Assembly (NCBI RefSeq): GCF_001949145.1
Contig: NW_019091584.1
Span: 250,001 to 286,771, forward strand
Source of the DNA: Acanthaster planci
Lineage: Eukaryota > Echinodermata > Asteroidea > Valvatida > Acanthasteridae
Reading direction: 5' to 3'
Length of the DNA: 36,771 nucleotides
Shown here: piece by piece, positions 1 through 16,977 of the stretch
Position numbering within the stretch: the stretch's first letter is position 1
Layout of the letters: every line of letters begins with the position of its first letter
Translations under genes and position numbers: made by a program
Notes under the pieces: model-generated
The model's database searches: none
Told to the model about the DNA's origin: nothing
The model's input: only the letters and a program-made list of their open reading frames with translations

Positions 1-879
1 CGAATTTTTCGGATTTATTTGATCGAATTAAATGTCAAATATTTGAATAGTGAAATATTCGAAATGACTCAACATTATTTTAAAATATTCCCTTTCAGTG
101 TAAAACAAGGAATTACCTGTATACCATACCCTGTGATGTTTCTGCCTCCATAATCTTCTGGTCAGGTACATGTACATGTATATGTACCTGTCAAAATAAG
201 AGGCCTTGTACTTTTTTGAGTTGCCCAAATAAGTCAACTTCTCCAAAGCTAAAAATCAGGAGACTCTGTCTGAGCTGAACAACCATAAGATTTATTTCAA
301 AGATGGATTTGCGCCGGGGAGATGTAAATTAATTTTGAATTTTGCCTTGCCCGATGTGTTTTTTAACACTGTATACTCAGTGTATGCCCCCGAAGGCTTG
401 TAGAAAAACTGCAAGCGTACTCGGGTGGGACTCGAACCCATGACCTCCTGCTTACTAATGCAGACGTCTTAACCACTCGACCACCAAGCTTGCGGTGTTG
501 GCTGGCTGGTGCGAATCAGGTGTAGGAGCGGGTACAACAAACTATTTCAAAGATGGATTATAAGATACCATAAGATTTGATGTCTTTAAAACATAAATCG
601 CACAAAACAAAACAAAAAAAAACTGCATCCATTGTCTCAGAATGGCTAGTTTATGCACACATACTGTTCTATGCCCAGAGGCAAGTACATGTAAGTTCCA
701 TGGGTTCATTTGTTCCATCTTGTTTTATTCAGCAGGGTTGGGTCTTGGTACACATACCTTACTGGAAAGTCGCTCACCCAAAAAGAATGCCTAGGAACTG
801 TATCAATGTACATGTATGTGCACACTATTTAATTGGATTTTCCTGAATGGTGACACTCTTGTTGACTTCGTTATGGCAG
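1..879. other. Upstream intron of the cathepsin gene
   Basis: AT-rich sequence with no coding signal that I trust. It holds the tRNA-derived sequence at about 404-490 and a near-perfect 28-nt palindrome at 163-190 built from ACATGTAC units. Confidence 0.6.
404..490 (-). repeat. tRNA-derived SINE-like / tRNA pseudogene sequence
   Basis: On the minus strand the segment reads like a tRNA: a pol III A box (rc of 473-483, TGGTCGAGTGG), a B box (rc of 428-438, GGTTCGAGTCC) inside a T-arm with 4-bp stem, and a T5 terminator shortly downstream (rc of 404-408). The anticodon stem has an 8-nt loop or mismatches, and the acceptor strands pair only partly, so an intact tRNA gene is unlikely. A tRNA-derived SINE head, resembling Ser/Leu-type tRNA, is the better reading. 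SINE boundaries are not determined. Confidence 0.6.
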
Positions 880-7304
<6,425 letters not shown>

Positions 7305-9170
7305 TCCTCGACGTTCCTTTCATAAAGAGCTTCGGGGGTAATGACAAGAGCTAGTGATGCGCATAAACAATTTCATTACTGTTCCAGACCATAAATATTC
7401 GAGGTGCAGATTTTTTAGCGGAGGTGGATGTCCAATGAATATGGCTGATCAGATTTCTCCTTCAAACAATTTTGCCATAGAACTTTGAATGACAAAGTAG
7501 CAACTTTTGCAAAAAGCGTATTCCGCTCATTCTTATGGGATTTTGCATTTCCATTGTAATCCTAACAGGTCGTTTTAAAAGGTGGATTTGTTTTGAAAGG
7601 ACAATTTCTTTGGCTCCGATCATTAATTTGTTTCTGTTCAGTGAAATAACACCTCAGTGGCCTTGCTTCATAAATATACAAACATTAAGTTTTAGTGATT
7701 ATTACATTGATATAGAATATGAACAACTCTGCAGTGTCCAGGAAATCGCAACAGTAGACAAACTAGCAGCAAGAAGTAATTCTACCTGGAAGTTGCGTCT
7801 GTTTAATGAATATTCCTTGTAATCTCACTTCTCACGTCATTTAATCAAGTGTTATTGTTACTCCTTTATGAATAGTCAAGATATTAATGGTGATGGCATG
7901 TAGCTAGAGAGAAGTATTGTTTTGTTATGAAGTTTTGATATACTTGTACATGTATCTACAAAGTGACTAGGCTGTACAATTTTATTGAATAAGTTGAGAA
8001 TGTGATTTTTGTAAAGGGAAGGACGTTTTCAAATGGCAATTATGGACGAAAAGATTGTGTATAATGGTACGTGTGTGATCAGTTTTCCCATTTTTCACTG
8101 CTAGTATTTTAACCTACATATTAATTTCATGTACTAGATCTTCTTGAACTGTTTTGTGCATCTAGAGTTCCCACAATTAAATGTGATGTACATGTAGTTC
8201 TTTCCTCGGCACAAATGTCATTCTACATCTGATTGTAGGGTAGTTCGGCACATATTTTCTACAGTAATTCCAGAGATCGAAGTTTTATGTTAGATTTGTT
8301 TAGTTACAGGCGACGAAGTGATAAAGTGTATTGGAATGTAGTTGGGTACTTTCTGCAGGATGTGGGCCTCATCACACAGTTATTAGGGTAATTTGGATGC
8401 AGCTGAAGTGAATTGTGTGAAAATCCAAGTGAGTTGTTTGAATATTTTTTTCAATTATGAAGAATGTCTCCTGAAATTGTTCAAACTCGTTGTTGCTGGT
8501 CAGTTTCCTTCTTCAGATTGGATAGAGCCAGGGGTGTGAGTATTCACCTTTTTAGCTAATTTCGGCTCCTTTTATTCAAATGTTTACTCTGGATGTACAA
8601 AATTATTGGAACCTTCTAAACATTATTTCTGGGTGCTTACATTCACCTGTAGGTACCCACATTCCAGTGAAGCACCTTTTGTTGTGTGAGGTGGTCTCAA
8701 AATGAATGTTGCAAACCCTAGTAGAGAGTCCTTTTCTACTTGTCCATCTGTACGGCAACTGAAATGTTGGAGTATAGTTTGGTAGCATACTAAACCGTTG
8801 TACTTAGGGTGAAGATTATTAAATCTTTATATATTCAGAGGGAATTAGTCACAGAATAATCTCTGTCTGTGTGGATTTTTAGAATCTGTCAAGAACAGAT
8901 CCCGTAATAGATGATTTTAATTACTCGAACTTTGAGCGGGAAATCGAGGCATCACTTCTCTTAACTGAAGTTTTAATGGTTCAGAAAAAAAGGCCAGCGT
9001 TTGATCTCTGATTTGCCACATCTCTGCGAAATGTTCATTTGCCATGCAGCTTAAAAATAAAGCTATGTACATGTATTTATAACATCCCCCAAATTTCAAA
9101 AAAAATCAGATCAATTATATTTCATTTTATATATGATAGAGGTGAGAGCCAGGATTTTTTTTATTTGAAC
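7305..9170. other. Convergent intergenic region and 3' UTRs
   Basis: Lies between the cathepsin stop codon and the astacin stop codon on the opposite strand. It should contain both 3' UTRs. I see no clear AATAAA shortly after 7304 on the + strand; ATTAAA occurs near 8175 and 8818. No further genes are recognised. Confidence 0.55.
9160..9165 (-). promoter_or_regulatory. Possible polyadenylation signal for the astacin gene
   Basis: TTTATT on the + strand gives AATAAA on the minus strand, starting only a few nucleotides after the astacin stop codon. This would make a very short 3' UTR, so a more distal site is also possible. Confidence 0.3.
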
Positions 9171-9318
9171 TTAAAACGTCTCATCGTGGTGACTTGGCAC
9201 TAACTGATAAGTAAATTGGAAGCCACTGGCGTTAATGTCGCTGTCGGATTGAAACTCGACGACGATCTCCGCCACGGGGAGTACTTCGGTCGTTGGCGGC
9301 GGCCTGTATCCGCAGTGC
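9171..9318 (-). CDS. Astacin gene terminal exon: end of CUB domain
   Basis: Encodes HCGYRPPPTTEVLPVAEIVV, EFQSDSDINASGFQFTYQL and the tail VPSHHDETF with TAA at 9171-9173. CG..PP......V.F.SD.....GF.F.Y is the C-terminal CUB pattern; Cys392 pairs with Cys372. Confidence 0.92.
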
Positions 9319-12300
9319 CTACAGTAATACACGAGAAATATCAGTAATTTGTTACAATTTTCTGCAATATGGGTTAGTCGTGCCCATAACTGCTATAAAA
9401 AATATTTACAGGGAGCGTAATGGGATCTCTCCTTGTAATTTCTGCAACGGTCTTTGGCTCCACTCGCACAATTTCTATGAGGCTTATTATTTACTGGCAC
9501 ATACCCGTCTAAATGAAATTGATCAACTGGCCTCGTGAAAAAAAAGAGGACGGTTCACGACTTATCCGAGTCGCATCTTCAGCTCTGACTGACTTGATGG
9601 CGGATTTGACGTTCTCTCCGTGGATTTTGCACGTAAGTCTAGTTTACCAGTTTCCTATTTGTCTTACTGTCAATCTACCTGGATGAACCAAAATCTCCTA
9701 TTTAACCGTCTGAATGGTTAAAAAATTCTATTGTGCTGTGTCCGACTTCAACGCATTCGGAGCCAAAAGCTTACAAGCATTCAGCTGTATAAGTGATATG
9801 TTATCAGTCTGAAATATACCCTACTGAAAATGGCCAATTCATTCATTTACCTATTGAGACCAATTCACTTACCCATTGGATACAATTCACTCACCAATTC
9901 AATAACCTATTCCAAACCAAGTGCTTTTGCTTAGAATCAGTTGGAATCCAATTGGGTTCAATTGGTTTGAATAGTAAATTCACACCTTTTCTCAGTTGGA
10001 CCCTTTCCAACCAATTGAAACCATTTCAATACCAATTCAAACCAATTGAGTCCCTTTAAAAAATCCATTTGATGGGGGAAACAAGCTGAAAACAAATCAA
10101 TTGGAACCATTTGCATCCCATTTGAAATTTCCAATTGATCGAGGAAAACTAACAGACAGAAAACATACCAACTGGAACCATTTGATCCCCATTTGAAATT
10201 CCAGCTGATGGGGAAAAACAAGGAGAAAGTGAAGAAGTCGGTCCTGACTGGTGTCCGTGTGCCCGCTTGGGGCATAATTAGATCGAGAGTGGCGAGTATA
10301 GGGGTGTAGTGTCCCAATTCAAGGAAAACTCTCCGCCAGGCGGAGGCGCTTAAAAAGTACCCCTTCACATTCTGTCCAAAAGAGGGGTCTGTCTGGGCCA
10401 AGAAATTGTGGGATTGTGTAAGTATGGTTTATAATCATCTCTGTAGATTCAGGAGCACCCATCTGGGGCATAGCAGACAAAAATGTGTTTGAGAGCCCAC
10501 GAAAGGTGAGGGATGTCATTTGAAAAATGGCTGCTGAGAAGACTTGGGAACATTCACTTGGGGGGGTTGTTTTTGGCAAATAATTGAAAAATGCACTGGT
10601 TAACCTACTAAAATTTGAAAATCAAATGAAATCTGAAGGACCAAACGACACATTGTTTTTATTTGAGAGGCCCAAGGGACTTCATTTGCTTGTCATGGGG
10701 CTCCAAACTTGGTTGATTTTACACTGCTTTTAATGGAATTTGAAATAGTTCAGTGCACCCACAAAGCTTCTCACCTCTGCCGTAGAGGGCTCATGTCACT
10801 GTTAAGATACTGGAAGTAGTCAAAAGAACAACCCTCCCCGCCTTCCATAGCGAACGAATGAAAGGTCATCTCGATCGACGAATTGGCTGTACCCTGCAGT
10901 ACATTTTTGGCAAAGAATTTCACAAAAATCACAAAGGTGAGAGTTTAAAAGTCAATTTCACCAAAAGTTTTGATTACGTCCCTCGCGTTTGGCAACAGGG
11001 GATAAACAACAGCATAGGAATTATGGAAGACAATAGAAGAAAAGCTTAGTAGAAAAGTAAAGCAAAAACAAACTTTACGTCTTTGTAACATGCTATTTTC
11101 GACTTTTCCACTTTCCTGCTACTACAAAAGTAGTTTTACTTTTCTTTTTCCTGGCGGCCTAAAAGTGGCCATCTGCTTTTTCCTGTCAAACTAGCTGGAA
11201 AGTGGATTGAACGTTTTGACGACAATTGTAAATTCAACTTTTCTGCTTTTTGTGATAAGAGAAGCAGATTTTATACAGGTGGCCGAAAAGTGGTCATCTG
11301 TTTTTCTGTCCTCAATGGGCCGTGAATAGGGTCATGAACCTGTAGGTTACGACCATTTCCGTTCAAGGGGAGCGAAGACGTGGAAACCAATACTTAACCA
11401 TGCTTTCTGGGGACCAATCCCATACGGTAGTATCAGTGACCCGTGAGGTAGAGAAATGAGCATCTCAAAGGAAATACATGTATACCAGAGCAGTTTTCAT
11501 TTGTCATCTAGGAGACACACAAGCTTGCCTGGGCCATGGAAAGCATGTGAATCTTTCATTACAATAGATAGGGTGGACTGTAATTATTGGTTTCTACGTC
11601 TTCAATCTCCTAGAAAGGAAATGGTCATAATCTGTTGGTTCACGACCCTGTTCGCAGCCCTTGGAAGGCAAAAAACAGATGGTCACTTTTCAGCCGCCTA
11701 TGTAAAATCTGCTTCTCCGGTTTAAAAAAAACAGAAACGTTGAATTTACGGTTGTTGTCTAAACGTCCGATCCTACTTTCTGCCTGTTCGAGAGGAGAAA
11801 AGCAGATGGCCACTTTTCAGCCGCCAGCGAACAGAGAAAAAGTCAAATCTGCTTTTCTTGAAGCAAAAAAAAAAAAAGAAAGAAAGAAAAAGAAAAGAAA
11901 AATAGAAAAATGTATTATCAAACAGTGTTCTTTCTGCTTTTGAGGCGGCAGAAAAGGAGAAAAGTCCGAGTTGAAAAATGCACTTCACAAAAATAGACAC
12001 TCTGCTTTTCTTCTATCCTGATAGCAGAAAAGCAGATGGCTACTTTTCGTCCTCTATATAGGAATACCATTTTCCCCGCACTTTTTGAAAGTAGCTTTTA
12101 TTTGACGATGTGACTTCGCCAAAAGACGATTTGATTTGACTTGCAGTTAATCATCGACTGTCTTTAAATTCATTTACCTTGATATACCAGATACAGTGCA
12201 TGTCATTCTCGTAGTCGGCCGGAAAGTTTGGACTGGATACCTGTCCCTGTTCCTCTGTCAGTAACTCGACGCACCCTGTAAGAATCGGCAAGAATTCGCT

Positions 12301-15300
12301 CGTTGCCTGGCGCCCAAACAGCTGCGCTGGGAAGTGCTCAAGGCTTTGCACTGTGATTGGCTAGGCCTTTACATTGTACACGAATCGTGACCGCGAGGTT
12401 ATCACTTCCTGTTGGCAAGCGTTACTTAATTTTTTTGGGTTCGCCAATGGCAATGCTTTAACAAGGGCAAAGTCTCGGCTGTGATAAAAAAAAACCACCG
12501 CCTTGGTTCAATCTCAGTGTAGTAATTTATCTTTCATTAAGTATCGCTGATCACGTGTCTTTTGGCGATATATTTCAAATCACTTGAAATCAGTGGTTAT
12601 TTTGATCAATTTTGGATGAACGAATAAAGAGTAGTGAGAATATTTTCAGCAATGAGGAAGACAAAGAAAAAATATGGAATTGATAACTGCCGCTTGTGTA
12701 ACGCATTAAGTGAGCTCACGCGCCTGGCAGAAATTTACCCACAATGGTGTGTGCGTGGTTAGCTGTGACCCCGGAGACGTATTTCCTTCACTAAAATCTG
12801 TGCAGGGCCATCGGCCCAGGTTCGGGCGCTGGGTGACGGGCGAATGGTATGAACAGCAAAAAAACAATTGTAAAAGCCAACACGTCGAGGGCTATCTTTC
12901 AGTTTGGAATGGTTAATGCCACTTCAACATAAAGTTAAACGCAATTTTCTCTCAGTAATATTTATGTAATCCCTCTGAGTTTGACTTGTTCGTAGGCGTT
13001 CATGTCTGCGTGCGTGGGGGTTACAGAATAGTCATGCCTATACCGAAAGGTCCGCTCTGTGATGTTCGGTTAGTCCCGAACAATTTCAATTGGTTTTTGA
13101 CTAGAAATTGCCACCAATTACAGGCAGCTTTTAAACCATTTTATTGCTCAAAAGTTGTGAACATGTTTCTATTCCTGTATAATAAAACTTTTGAAACCTT
13201 GACGAACTATATAAACTATTTCTGCCCCCGAAAAAGTAGCAAAATCCACTGCCTGTCTTCAAGCCGTTAAATCTCTTGTTAATGTAATAAAAGTAATCGG
13301 GCGGTATTCAGCCTCTGTTGATGGTAACTCTGAGTTATAAAGTTTATTTCAGGTAATGTGGCCAATCACTTACTTGATTGTTTCGGTGTGAACAACGAGC
13401 AGTTCCAGCCCGAGTAGTCGTCCGGGCAGACGCAATCACAACTTGGCCCGATGTAACCCTCGTTCAAACATCGGGAATCCATGGCTGGGAGATCGCAGTG
13501 AGCTAAAGAAGAATGATGATTAAAAAGAAGATACTAAAGGGCGTGGTTGTGAAAGAAGCGGACTTTCTTTAGTGTTTCGTTCATTCTTACAGGTATTCCC
13601 ACCAAGGGCATTTATTTAGTGTATCGGAACGTCTTGTGATGTCTTCCAAGTTTTATTGCATGACGATGGCTGTTCCTATATCCCTGCCGTAAAATAGGAC
13701 ATCCGTTGGATCATTGTGATGACGTCAGCGAAATCTTTAAAATGTGCAGTCTATACGTAGGACATTTCTCATAGTTGCTCAGCTCGCGGTGAGCTACCGT
13801 ACTGAGCTTCCTTTCTCCATGCAGTTTTACCCCCAAAAAGCTTTCTCAAATGTTTGGACAAACGCATGCAAATGTGTAAATTCGTTGACATTTTGTCTGT
13901 AGAAAAGTTACACCCAAGACGGCTCACGGTGAAAGTTTAACTGACAGGGGGACTGCGTGATCTTGTAATAATCACCTGAAAATAAGGAAATTAACATTGT
14001 AACAGAATCACTGCGCTGATGGCCACGAGGACGTGCTTGGATATGATTTTTAAAATTAATGTTGCTGCAATTTTTGTAACTCGTAAAGGAACTTGTTTTG
14101 GACGATCACGCTGATCGTCGCGAATGCCAAGGTCCCGAGACTAAATTCTGCGTCCGGCACGGAGGGTTGTGCGTGCGCTTGTCTGATTTTGGGAAGTGGC
14201 GGAAATTCGCCTTCAATTAATCAATCAACGAGCAATCACCAAGCACTTCAGCCTACTCACCGTTGCATTGGTAGATGATGTTGGCTAGCTTGGCATCGCC
14301 GAAGCTCAGACCGTCTCGCCTGCCCAGGTTGGCCTGCTGTAAGGGATCGATGGTTGTAATGGTGGCTTCACCATTCATTGATTGATACTGGGGGTGGGGG
14401 AGAAAACCACACAAAACGGGTTTAGCAACCAAAAAAGGGAAAAACCCTAAGATGGAACGGAACTGAATGCGTGTAAACTATGCTTGGATGAGAAGATAAG
14501 AGGTGCATTAGACTATGAAAAGCCCAAAGGAATAGCTTTTCGTTGTGATAAACACTGAAAGCACAATGAAAAGATTTCCAGCTTTGAGGTTAGTAACGCA
14601 AAAGAACCTCGAGCAGAACACTCGCATGTGCCGAGTCAGTTAAGACTATAAGTATGACACATTGAAAAGGGAAGAGTGAGCATGTAAATTATTCATGGCA
14701 CTTTGAACTCTCTGATCATAGAATTAAAGATATACTCGTAGGCCCTATGCCACAGTCAAATGAGATCATATTTGTGCAACTTAGAATGGTCATTTGGATC
14801 AACTAATTTTCTGTTCTTTTTCCTTTTGGGGGGGGGGGATGAACTTTTCCATACAAGCGTTTCTTTTCTCCATTGCTATTTACATGAGATCCGTAGTGCA
14901 TGATCGATTTGGTGTCATACGGGACGTCCATGCTTGTCACTCGGCCCCAGTCGAGCTCCCTAAAGTCGTAGCGGTATCTCGGGTGGATGTTCTCGGTGTG
15001 AACGCGGATGTGATCGTCCCTGTCCGGGCGCGAATGTTCGTGGAAGAAACCGACAGCGTGGCCAATCTCGTGCACGATCGATCCCAGCTTCGAATAGGAA
15101 AAGAACTTATGTTTCATGCAGAAACAGAAAAGGTGGAATACAAATCCAAGAGCGGTTTGTGGGACTTTAAATACGTTTATCGAATACTTCCATTTATAAT
15201 CTTATGTTAACTGTTGCCATTTGGGTTATCCATATTTTCATTTTATTCAATTAGGTTTGGCACTTGCTTTATCTAAACTTGTTTGACTTACAACAGCACA

Positions 15301-16977
15301 TCCGTCCCCGATTGAAATGCTCTGCGCTCCATTGTGAGACCTTCCAACGCTTGACCAGCATCTGCCAAAGAAAGGTGATATGAACCTCTTTCTAAAGAAT
15401 GAGGTACCTAAAACTTAACCCTTCTCTACAAACGTTCCGACTTGTGAACATGACGACGGAGAGTAAAGTACAGTGTTCGGACCTTATAAACTTGTAAGAT
15501 CGAGAGTTGTTCGTAGAGCCACATGAACCCATAATAGGGACATTCAATATCGAGTGCCGTTGCCAGAATAATAAACATATACTGTTACTAAACTCATTAA
15601 ATTTGAAAGCTTGAGGTGAGGGACAAGGCGGACTTCGCTGTAGAAGCACTTGTCTTGATGCAGTAACACTAACTTGGGCAATATTTCACATTAAATAGTC
15701 ACGGATTGTCACCGGAGGAAATATTTTCACCGTAAGCCAATCTCCTTAGATCCATTAGTAAGGATAAACCACCAATAGACAGACACACAGCCAAGAGGCA
15801 GAGAGGACTTTCAGCCCGGTGGACAGATAAAAGGGAGACATTAAAACGACGTATGACAACATGTAAACTGAACCCGACGAGGGGGCAAGAAACGGTACGG
15901 TAACAGAAGTCCATGAAGTGTTCCGAATCTTAAAGAAGAGAAGGTACCATACCATCTCCTTTCACACAGCACCCAGACTGAGTCAAACTACAGACCGGAC
16001 AGACCGGTTTACCCTGATCCTTTGAAAAAGACAATCTTGCTGCTGTGGCGCAGACGGCGGGCCAGTCTGCGATTAAACGGCCGAAAGTCTAAGCAGGTCT
16101 TCTCTTCCCAGTGAGCAATGGCCCCTTCGATTACACTACGATCCGACACTGCAAGGCAAGATACACTTGTCAGTCATTTTAAAGTGTGTCCCAAAGATGG
16201 TGCACGCAATTGCTGGCCATTATTAAACATGAACGGTCAACTGGCATTTTCCTAAATCCCATGGTTTTATAGAGGATACTGTTGGCTTAAAAATGCCTTT
16301 TATTTTACCTTATTTGCATTGACGAACCAAAGATACGCCAAGAGTATAAAGTTGAGTTTGTGTGATTACTGGACCTAAATGAAATAACAAAACGTGCATT
16401 TCAATTCTACCATTCTGATTTTGATGGAAATGCCGACAGGATTATGAACTAAAACATGCTGAGTAGTACTCGTTTTATTTACTTTTCAGCTGTAGAACCC
16501 ACTTCTGAAGTTCACTTGAACTGCAGATTTATCTGAAAGATCTTGTCGGTGAGTTTCGAATTAAAAAAGAACTGGAGATGACATCAATAATGTCTTTCAA
16601 TATTTATTCCAAAGTAATTCTGAGTAGATTTATTGAAGTCAAGGAAATGTGGTCAATTTTTTTTTCAGCGAACAACGAAATTGTGACGTACTTGAAGACC
16701 TGGATATTTCATATGGGACAATTCCGCCGGGCCACAGCCTTGCCACATCGGGCACTGCCTTCCTCCGCATCCGCTGTCTCCCGCGCGCCTCCGCTGGCTC
16801 TTCGTCCCGTGCTCTGTCCGCTTCTAGGTTGCGTATTTCAGAGAGCTGGTCCGCTGTCAGCATCATGTCTGACTGGACAGCCCCCGGGCTGGGTGTCTCC
16901 TCCCTCGGCTCTGTGGTTATCGTAAGGGGCGTTTTCGAGAGTCTACGAGCCGTAGTTAGGTCAGAGGAAGATTTCAT
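9171..16977 (-). CDS. Astacin metalloprotease with EGF-like and CUB domains
   Basis: Secreted-type zinc endopeptidase of family M12A with the domain order of the sea urchin blastula proteases (BP10/SpAN). Nine exons on the minus strand: 16692-16977, 16013-16148, 15292-15361, 14884-15087, 14261-14387, 13374-13502, 12178-12275, 10775-10893, 9171-9318. Phases all join, giving 438 residues from the ATG at 16977. Residues 1-72 are propeptide ending in a furin-like RMRR. The catalytic domain (73-274) has HEIGHAVGFFHEHSRPDRD (zinc ligands from His170) and the Met-turn SIMHY (225-229). An EGF-like domain follows (277-309, six Cys), then a CUB domain (319-429, four Cys) and a short tail. No signal peptide is seen; since exon 1 starts directly after an acceptor-like AG, an upstream signal-peptide exon is likely and was not found. 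Confidence 0.92.
9597..9632 (+). other. Possible first coding exon on the opposite strand (weak)
   Basis: ATGGCGGATTTG and following codons encode MADLTFSPWILH and end exactly at GTAAGT. The layout looks like a short 5' coding exon, nested antisense in the last astacin intron. No downstream exon could be joined to it, so it may be chance. Confidence 0.15.
9830..10220. repeat. Degenerate CAATT-rich array
   Basis: Many imperfect copies of ACCAATTCA / CCAATTGAA in both orientations. The second half contains two roughly 70-bp direct repeats with a shared GGAACCATTTG...CCCATTTGAAAT core (about 10085-10150 and 10155-10220). Confidence 0.7.
10775..10893 (-). CDS. Astacin gene exon: middle of CUB domain
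   Basis: Encodes GTANSSIEMTFHSFAMEGGE then GCSFDYFQYLNSDMSPLRQ, matching the I.L.F..F.....C..D...I core of CUB (Cys372). Acceptor tactgcag after a T-rich stretch, donor AG|GTGAGA (phase 2). It fits exactly between its neighbours in phase and in domain position, although its open frame is short. Confidence 0.88.
10894..12177. repeat. Intron filled by a foldback inverted repeat
   Basis: The core arms are 11150-11360 and 11617-11829, roughly three-quarters identical by eye when one is reverse-complemented. Weaker homology continues inward to about 11392/11581 and outward to about 11040/12060. A 20-bp module (AAAAGTGGCCATCTGCTTTT or its reverse complement) recurs at about 11161, 11285, 11671, 11798 and 12026. 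The outer right arm includes an A/GAAA-rich microsatellite. It resembles foldback-type non-autonomous transposons. No terminal duplication was identified. Confidence 0.8.
11865..11910 (+). repeat. A-rich / GAAA microsatellite
   Basis: A 13-A run followed by GAAA and GAAAA repeats, within the right arm of the foldback element. Confidence 0.85.
12178..12275 (-). CDS. Astacin gene exon: first third of CUB domain
   Basis: Encodes RCVELLTEEQGQVSSPNFPA followed by DYENDMHCIWYIK, the conserved G.(I/V).SPN(Y/F)P..Y....C.W.I start of CUB. Cys319 and Cys345 would form the first disulfide. Donor AAG|GTAAAT. Confidence 0.93.
13374..13502 (-). CDS. Astacin gene exon: EGF-like domain
   Basis: A single exon encodes one EGF-like domain with six cysteines (C-x8-C-x9-C-x-C-x-C-x8-C; residues 277, 286, 296, 298, 300, 309), including NEGYIGPSCDCVCPDDYSGW. 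Symmetric phase 1 at both ends, as is common for EGF exons. Confidence 0.93.
14261..14387 (-). CDS. Astacin gene exon: end of catalytic domain
   Basis: Encodes YQSMNGEATITTIDPLQQAN, then LGRRDGLSFGDAKLANIIYQCN, the usual C-terminal end of the astacin domain (…LS..D...N..Y.C). Acceptor after a C-rich tract, donor G|GTGAGT. Confidence 0.94.
14884..15087 (-). CDS. Astacin gene exon: zinc-binding motif and Met-turn
   Basis: Encodes LGSIVHEIGHAVGFFHEHSR with PDRDDH, then ENIHPRYRYDF and PYDTKSIMHYGSH. All astacin signature residues are present: HExxHxxGFxHExxRxDRD and SIMHY. Donor CAT|GTAAAT. Confidence 0.96.
15292..15361 (-). CDS. Astacin gene exon: CWSSVGR...ISIG
   Basis: Encodes CWSSVGRSHNGAQSISIGDG and CAV, the conserved C.S.VGR...Q.ISIG..C segment of astacins. 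Acceptor ttggcag, donor GTAAGT (phase 0). Only 70 nt. Confidence 0.93.
16013..16148 (-). CDS. Astacin gene exon: IEGAIAHWEEKTCLDF
   Basis: Encodes MSDRSVIEGAIAHWEEKTC followed by LDFRPFNRRLARRLRHSSKIVFFKGSG, the astacin helix A and following strands. Acceptor ttgcag, donor GG|GTAAAC (phase 2). Confidence 0.93.
16692..16977 (-). CDS. Astacin gene exon: propeptide and start of catalytic domain
   Basis: Encodes a hydrophilic propeptide (acidic stretch EADRARDEEPAEARG), the furin-like RQRMRR site, then KAVPDVARLWPGGIVPYEIS, the conserved start of mature astacins. Donor is A|GTACGT. The ATG immediately follows gcag, so it may be an internal Met rather than the true start. Confidence 0.85.

Larger units (their letters stand above)
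9319..10774. other. Last intron of the astacin gene
   Basis: Contains a CAATT-motif-rich array (about 9830-10220) and a start-codon-plus-donor look-alike on the + strand at 9597-9632. A short perfect inverted repeat (CTCCGCC/GGCGGAG) sits at 10331-10345. The rest is unassigned. Confidence 0.6.
12276..16691. other. Remaining astacin gene introns
   Basis: Introns 12276-13373, 13503-14260, 14388-14883, 15088-15291, 15362-16012 and 16149-16691 hold no further exons or repeats that I recognise. A CRE-like TGACGTCA octamer occurs at about 13720 but may be fortuitous. Confidence 0.55.

Noticed and set aside
404-490. Intact functional tRNA gene
   Set aside because: The anticodon loop is 8 nt or mismatched and the acceptor stem is degenerate, so it is listed as SINE-like instead.
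9958-10401. 147-aa minus-strand ORF
   Set aside because: It runs through the CAATT-rich repeat field and has a low-complexity composition. No domain is recognisable, and it lies within the astacin intron.
12710-12916. 68-aa + strand ORF with a CDPGD...RFGRW region
   Set aside because: It lies antisense within an astacin intron with no flanking splice partners or recognised family.
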